This document shows positions 60,853 through 64,000 of a stretch of DNA of 64,000 nt, one piece after another. The notes beneath the pieces are model-generated. The model saw only the letters and a program-made list of their open reading frames with translations. It did not search any database and was not told where the DNA came from. The position numbers were made by a program, and so were the translations under genes. How positions within the stretch are numbered: the stretch's first letter is position 1; every line of letters starts with the position of its first letter. Source of the stretch: Bradyrhizobium sp. 1 (GTDB taxonomy: Bacteria; Pseudomonadota; Alphaproteobacteria; Rhizobiales; Xanthobacteraceae); NCBI RefSeq assembly GCF_023073315.1, contig NZ_JADPJH010000028.1:338133-402132 (forward strand), given 5' to 3'.

Positions 60853-63366
60853 CTAGAACGAGGTGCCGCCTCCGAACCGGAATTCCTGCACGATGTCATA
60901 TTTGCCCTTCGTGATCGGTATCGCGTAATCGAAGCGCAGCGGTCCGAACGGCGAGGCCCAGATCAGGCCGACACCGACGGAGGAACGTACCGTGTTGCCG
61001 TCGTCATATTGCAGCCCGCAGGTCGGACAAGCCTTGGTGTTGACCTCGCCCGTCGCCGTCCACGACGTCGGCCCCTGGTAACCCCAGAGCGAGCCGGCAT
61101 CGGCATAGACCGCGCCCTTGAGGCCGACTTCCTTCGGCAGGAACCAGAACGGCATCTGCAGCTCCATCGAGGCGCCCCAATATTTCGTGCCGCCGAGCGC
61201 ATCGCCGTTAGAACCGTAATTGTAATAGGTGATGTCACGCGGGCCGATGCCGTTGGAGGCGAAGCCACGCACGAGGTTCGGCCCCATCTGGAAATGATCG
61301 AGCATGCGTAGATCGTTGTTGCCGATCTTGTTGAGGATGCCGCCCTGGAGGTGGATCACGTTGACGATGTCGGACACCAGCGGCGTGTAGTATTTGGTGT
61401 CCAGCGCCGTCTTCAAATAGGTGACGCTGCCGCCGACGCCGGCGAAATCCTGCTTGAAGTCGACCAGCAAACCGCCGGTGGGGTTCTTGTTGTTGTCGAG
61501 CGTGTTGTAGTTCAGCGTGTAGCCGATCGCCGAGGTCCAGCTCGCACCGTTCGCCAGTTCCTTGCGGACCGGCAGGCTCGATTCGCCGTCGCCGTAGCAG
61601 CCATAGCCATAGACGCCCGAATCCGTGGCGTTGGTCGGATCCACGCCGCCGAGGACGTTCTTGATGTAGGCCGGCGTCGGGTTGAAGGCGAGCGACGTGT
61701 TGGACGCGTTGTTGTTGCAGTTATTGTAGGCGCTGGCGAGCGTGATGTTCTGCTGGTAGAGCGAGTAGCGCAGCTGGAGCGAGAGATCCTCACGCAGCGC
61801 AAAGCCGAGGCGGGGAGAGAAGCCCAGCGTCGTCACGCCATAGCTCGTATAGCTGTTCGACAATTGCTGGCGCCAATAGGTGTCGAAGCCGAGGGCCAGC
61901 CGGTAGTCGAGCAGGTAGGGCTCGACGAACGACAGCGATATGCCGCGCGAATACTGGCCGTAGCTGACGGAAGCCTTGGCGTAGAGCCCCTTGCCGAGCA
62001 AATTGCGCTCGGAGACCGAGACTTCCGCCAGTGCGCCGTCCGACGTGGAGTAGCCGCCCGAAATCGAGAAATCGCCGGTCGACTTCTCTTCCATATCGAC
62101 GATCAGGATGACGCGGTCGCTGGAGGAGCCCGGCTCCGTGACGATCTTGACGCTCTTGAAGTAATCGAGATTCTTCAGCCGCCGCTCGGCACGGTCGACC
62201 AGCGCGCGGTTGTAGGCATCGCCTTCCGAGAGGTCGAACTCGCGCCGGATTACGTAATCGCGGGTACGGGTGTTGCCGCGCAAAGTGATGCGCTCGATAT
62301 AGGTGCGCGGGCCCTCGTCGATGTTGAACACGACGGAGACAGTGTGCGCCTCGAAGTTGCGGTCGCCACCGGGACGGACCACGGCGAAGGCGTAGCCGCG
62401 GCGCGAGGCCTCGATCTGCATCTCCTCTGTCGACTTCTCGACCGCTTCAACGTTGTAGAGCGAACCGACCCCGACACGCGAATAGGAGCGCATCGAGCTC
62501 GCATCGAAATTGGCAATGCCGGAGCGGAAGTCGACCGAGCCGACGCGATATTGCTGGCCCTCCTCGATCTTGAAGGTGACGTTGAAGCCCTTCTTGTCCG
62601 GATCGTATTCAGTGAGCGCGGCGACGACCTGGACGTCCGCGAACCCGTTCTTGAGATAGAAGCGGCGGATCAGGTCGCGATCGGCCTCGACACGGTCGGG
62701 ATCGTAGATGTCGTTGCTGGCGAGGAAGCTGAGCAAATTGCTCTCATGGGTCTTGATCACGTCGCGCAGGCGCGCAGCCGAATAGGCACTGTTGCCGATG
62801 AACTCGACCGACTTGACCGCGGTCTTGGTCCCCTCCTCGACCGTGAAGACGAGATCGACGCGGTTGCTCGGCTGCTCGATGATTTCGGGCGTGACTCGCA
62901 CGTCGTAGCGGCCCGAGCGCCGGTAGATCTCGGCAATGCGCAGCGTGTCGGACTGCACCAGCGCCCGCGAAAAGGTCCCCCGCGCCTTGGACTGGATTTC
63001 CGCCGTGAGCTGCTCGTCCTTGATCTTCTTGTTGCCTTCCAATGCGATGCGGCCGATCACGGCGTTTTCGACCACCGAGACCACGATGCGGCCGCCGGCC
63101 CGGTTGATCTTCACGTCCTGGAACAGACCGGTCTCGATCAAGGCCTTGAGGCCATCGTCGATCGCGGGCTGGTCGAGACGTCCCCCGGGACCGGGCTTGA
63201 AATAAGAGCGGACCGTCTCGGCCTCGACGCGGCGATTACCCTCGACGACGATCGTCTCCACTGCTTGGGCGGACGCCGACTGCGGCGATAGCGCAAAGGG
63301 AAACGAGCTCGCAATCGACACGCCACTCAGCACCGCCACAACCAGCCAGGCCCGCAACAACGACAT
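60853..63366 (-). CDS. bamA: BamA/Omp85 outer-membrane protein, orphan paralogue
   Basis: An 837-residue outer-membrane assembly factor. A signal peptide (ending SASAQ) is followed by POTRA repeats, from IVVEGNRRVEAETVRSYF to about residue 410. The 16-strand barrel carries the L6 motif LVRGFASNGIGPRD, and the protein ends in a Phe (GGGTSF). The start at 63366 is chosen because it begins the signal peptide; the frame is open further upstream without it. The usual neighbours (rseP, lpxD, skp) are absent, so this is a solitary copy. A Cys pair (KACPTCGLQ) sits in a surface-loop region. Confidence 0.9.
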   Translation of the reverse strand: MSLLRAWLVVAVLSGVSIASSFPFALSPQSASAQAVETIVVEGNRRVEAETVRSYFKPGPGGRLDQPAIDDGLKALIETGLFQDVKINRAGGRIVVSVVENAVIGRIALEGNKKIKDEQLTAEIQSKARGTFSRALVQSDTLRIAEIYRRSGRYDVRVTPEIIEQPSNRVDLVFTVEEGTKTAVKSVEFIGNSAYSAARLRDVIKTHESNLLSFLASNDIYDPDRVEADRDLIRRFYLKNGFADVQVVAALTEYDPDKKGFNVTFKIEEGQQYRVGSVDFRSGIANFDASSMRSYSRVGVGSLYNVEAVEKSTEEMQIEASRRGYAFAVVRPGGDRNFEAHTVSVVFNIDEGPRTYIERITLRGNTRTRDYVIRREFDLSEGDAYNRALVDRAERRLKNLDYFKSVKIVTEPGSSSDRVILIVDMEEKSTGDFSISGGYSTSDGALAEVSVSERNLLGKGLYAKASVSYGQYSRGISLSFVEPYLLDYRLALGFDTYWRQQLSNSYTSYGVTTLGFSPRLGFALREDLSLQLRYSLYQQNITLASAYNNCNNNASNTSLAFNPTPAYIKNVLGGVDPTNATDSGVYGYGCYGDGESSLPVRKELANGASWTSAIGYTLNYNTLDNNKNPTGGLLVDFKQDFAGVGGSVTYLKTALDTKYYTPLVSDIVNVIHLQGGILNKIGNNDLRMLDHFQMGPNLVRGFASNGIGPRDITYYNYGSNGDALGGTKYWGASMELQMPFWFLPKEVGLKGAVYADAGSLWGYQGPTSWTATGEVNTKACPTCGLQYDDGNTVRSSVGVGLIWASPFGPLRFDYAIPITKGKYDIVQEFRFGGGTSF

Positions 63367-64000
63367 TCCACACCTCGAAAGTACCCAGCTTGTTCTCAAA
63401 CGAGAGAGCTGTGGCCGCGGTGTGGCTTTGAAGTTACCGCATGTTTCTGCGCGTTGAATCTCATTTAGACGGCCGATCGCATCGCGGGGCATGGTCGTGA
63501 TCACCCTGGTGATCGCACGAGAGGCGACGGCATCAGGAGCCCGCATGGAGCGTTCGCCGATGAACGCGCTGGTCACGACCGTTCTGAACATCGTCTCGAC
63601 GCACGAGATGATCGGCAACAATTCGTCGCATTCAGCAACATTTCGTCGGTAGACAATTGGCGATCGCGCACCGTTCGAAAAGGACGCTGCGCTACGTCCG
63701 GGGCACGAGAGCGGAGTGTGCGGCACACACTCTCCTCCTCGTCATTGCGAGCGCTCGCAATGACGGAGTATGAGACGGCAGCTCGTAGCCCGTAGGATGG
63801 GTAGAGCGAAGCGAAACCCATCATGCTTTGCCTACGCGGAAACGCGATGGGTTTCGCAAGGGCTCCACCCATCCTACGGCTTCGCGGACGCACCTTCGCA
63901 TTCTCGCGGCGCAATTGGCCCGAGCTTTGCCTGGTCACTCCACCCTCAAATCCAAGAGGGCGCAGGGAAGGCCGGGTGCTGACCTCGCACCCGCGGTCCG
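63367..64000. other. non-coding right end with dispersed-repeat character
   Basis: 634 bases with no protein-like pattern on either strand. It includes the bamA upstream region and the inverted repeat at 63790-63879. The last stretch (CCAAGAGGGCGCAGGGAAGG) resembles Bradyrhizobium dispersed repeats as I remember them; this is a memory-based guess. Confidence 0.5.
63790..63879. repeat. 90-bp inverted repeat element
   Basis: Outer arms CCGTAGGATGGGT (63790-63802) and ACCCATCCTACGG (63867-63879) are perfect complements. Inner arms GAAACCCATC and GATGGGTTTC (about 63823 and 63845) also pair, giving a long interrupted hairpin. Elements with GTAGGATGGGT ends are common between genes in Bradyrhizobium. 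Confidence 0.75.

Noticed and set aside
61351..63291. Open frame of 646 codons antisense to bamA
   Set aside because: The bamA strand has signal peptide, POTRA and barrel motifs; the antisense product has none.
63573..63982. Small open frames in the right end
   Set aside because: They run through the inverted repeat and have no protein-like pattern.

Overview
The window looks like chromosomal DNA of an alphaproteobacterium of the Bradyrhizobium type. The base composition is GC-rich. A subclass B3 metallo-beta-lactamase closely matches the BJP-1 type known from Bradyrhizobium. There is a five-step hut pathway, and Bradyrhizobium-like dispersed inverted repeats lie near the right end. No rRNA, tRNA, integrase, transposase or CRISPR array was seen.

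Left part (1-14 kb): a partial group III truncated haemoglobin and a 3-hydroxyacyl-CoA dehydrogenase. Next come a solitary phosphate-binding protein and an arsenic cluster (arsR-arsI-arsC-aqpS) whose operator overlaps the arsR start codon. They are followed by a tungstate permease and binding protein that face each other, without an ATPase, then a repetitive acidic hypothetical protein, a truncated TonB-receptor remnant, a secreted esterase, the B3 beta-lactamase, a membrane GGDEF-EAL protein and a LuxR-type regulator.

Centre (13.9-38.1 kb): the outstanding feature is an extracellular contractile injection system (eCIS) of about 24 kb on the plus strand. It encodes a degenerate receiver-like protein, sheath, tube, a zinc-ribbon assembly protein, a proline-rich linker protein, a DUF4255 cap protein, an AAA+ ATPase and a small unknown protein. 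These are followed by a DUF4157 protein with two HExxH motifs, a tube adaptor, a LysM-like protein, a hub split into gp27-like and gp5-like genes, a PAAR tip and a gp25-like wedge. The operon ends with two baseplate-J proteins, a tail-protein-I-like beta-helix protein, a DUF6519/beta-helix giant and a small LysM-like protein. Nine of the gene junctions are 4-base stop/start overlaps, so this is very probably one operon. Sheath, tube, hub, spike, wedge and ATPase are all present. A tape measure, a classical receptor-binding fibre and lysis genes are not recognisable.

Right part (38-64 kb): on the minus strand, an operon for a three-subunit molybdenum hydroxylase is followed by a complete branched-chain-type ABC transporter. 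It is divergent from a TetR regulator with two matching operators. The histidine utilisation genes follow: hutUHI face left and hutF-hutC face right, around a perfect 20-bp palindrome that is the likely HutC site. Continuing from hutC come an ABC transporter of the NitT/TauT type, an M20 amidohydrolase and a phosphoribosyltransferase. Then there is a catalase-fold protein lacking the distal catalytic residues, a convergent AraC regulator, an orphan BamA/Omp85 paralogue, and a 634-base non-coding end with an inverted repeat.

Function calls come from reading motifs and remembered family patterns; no searches were run.
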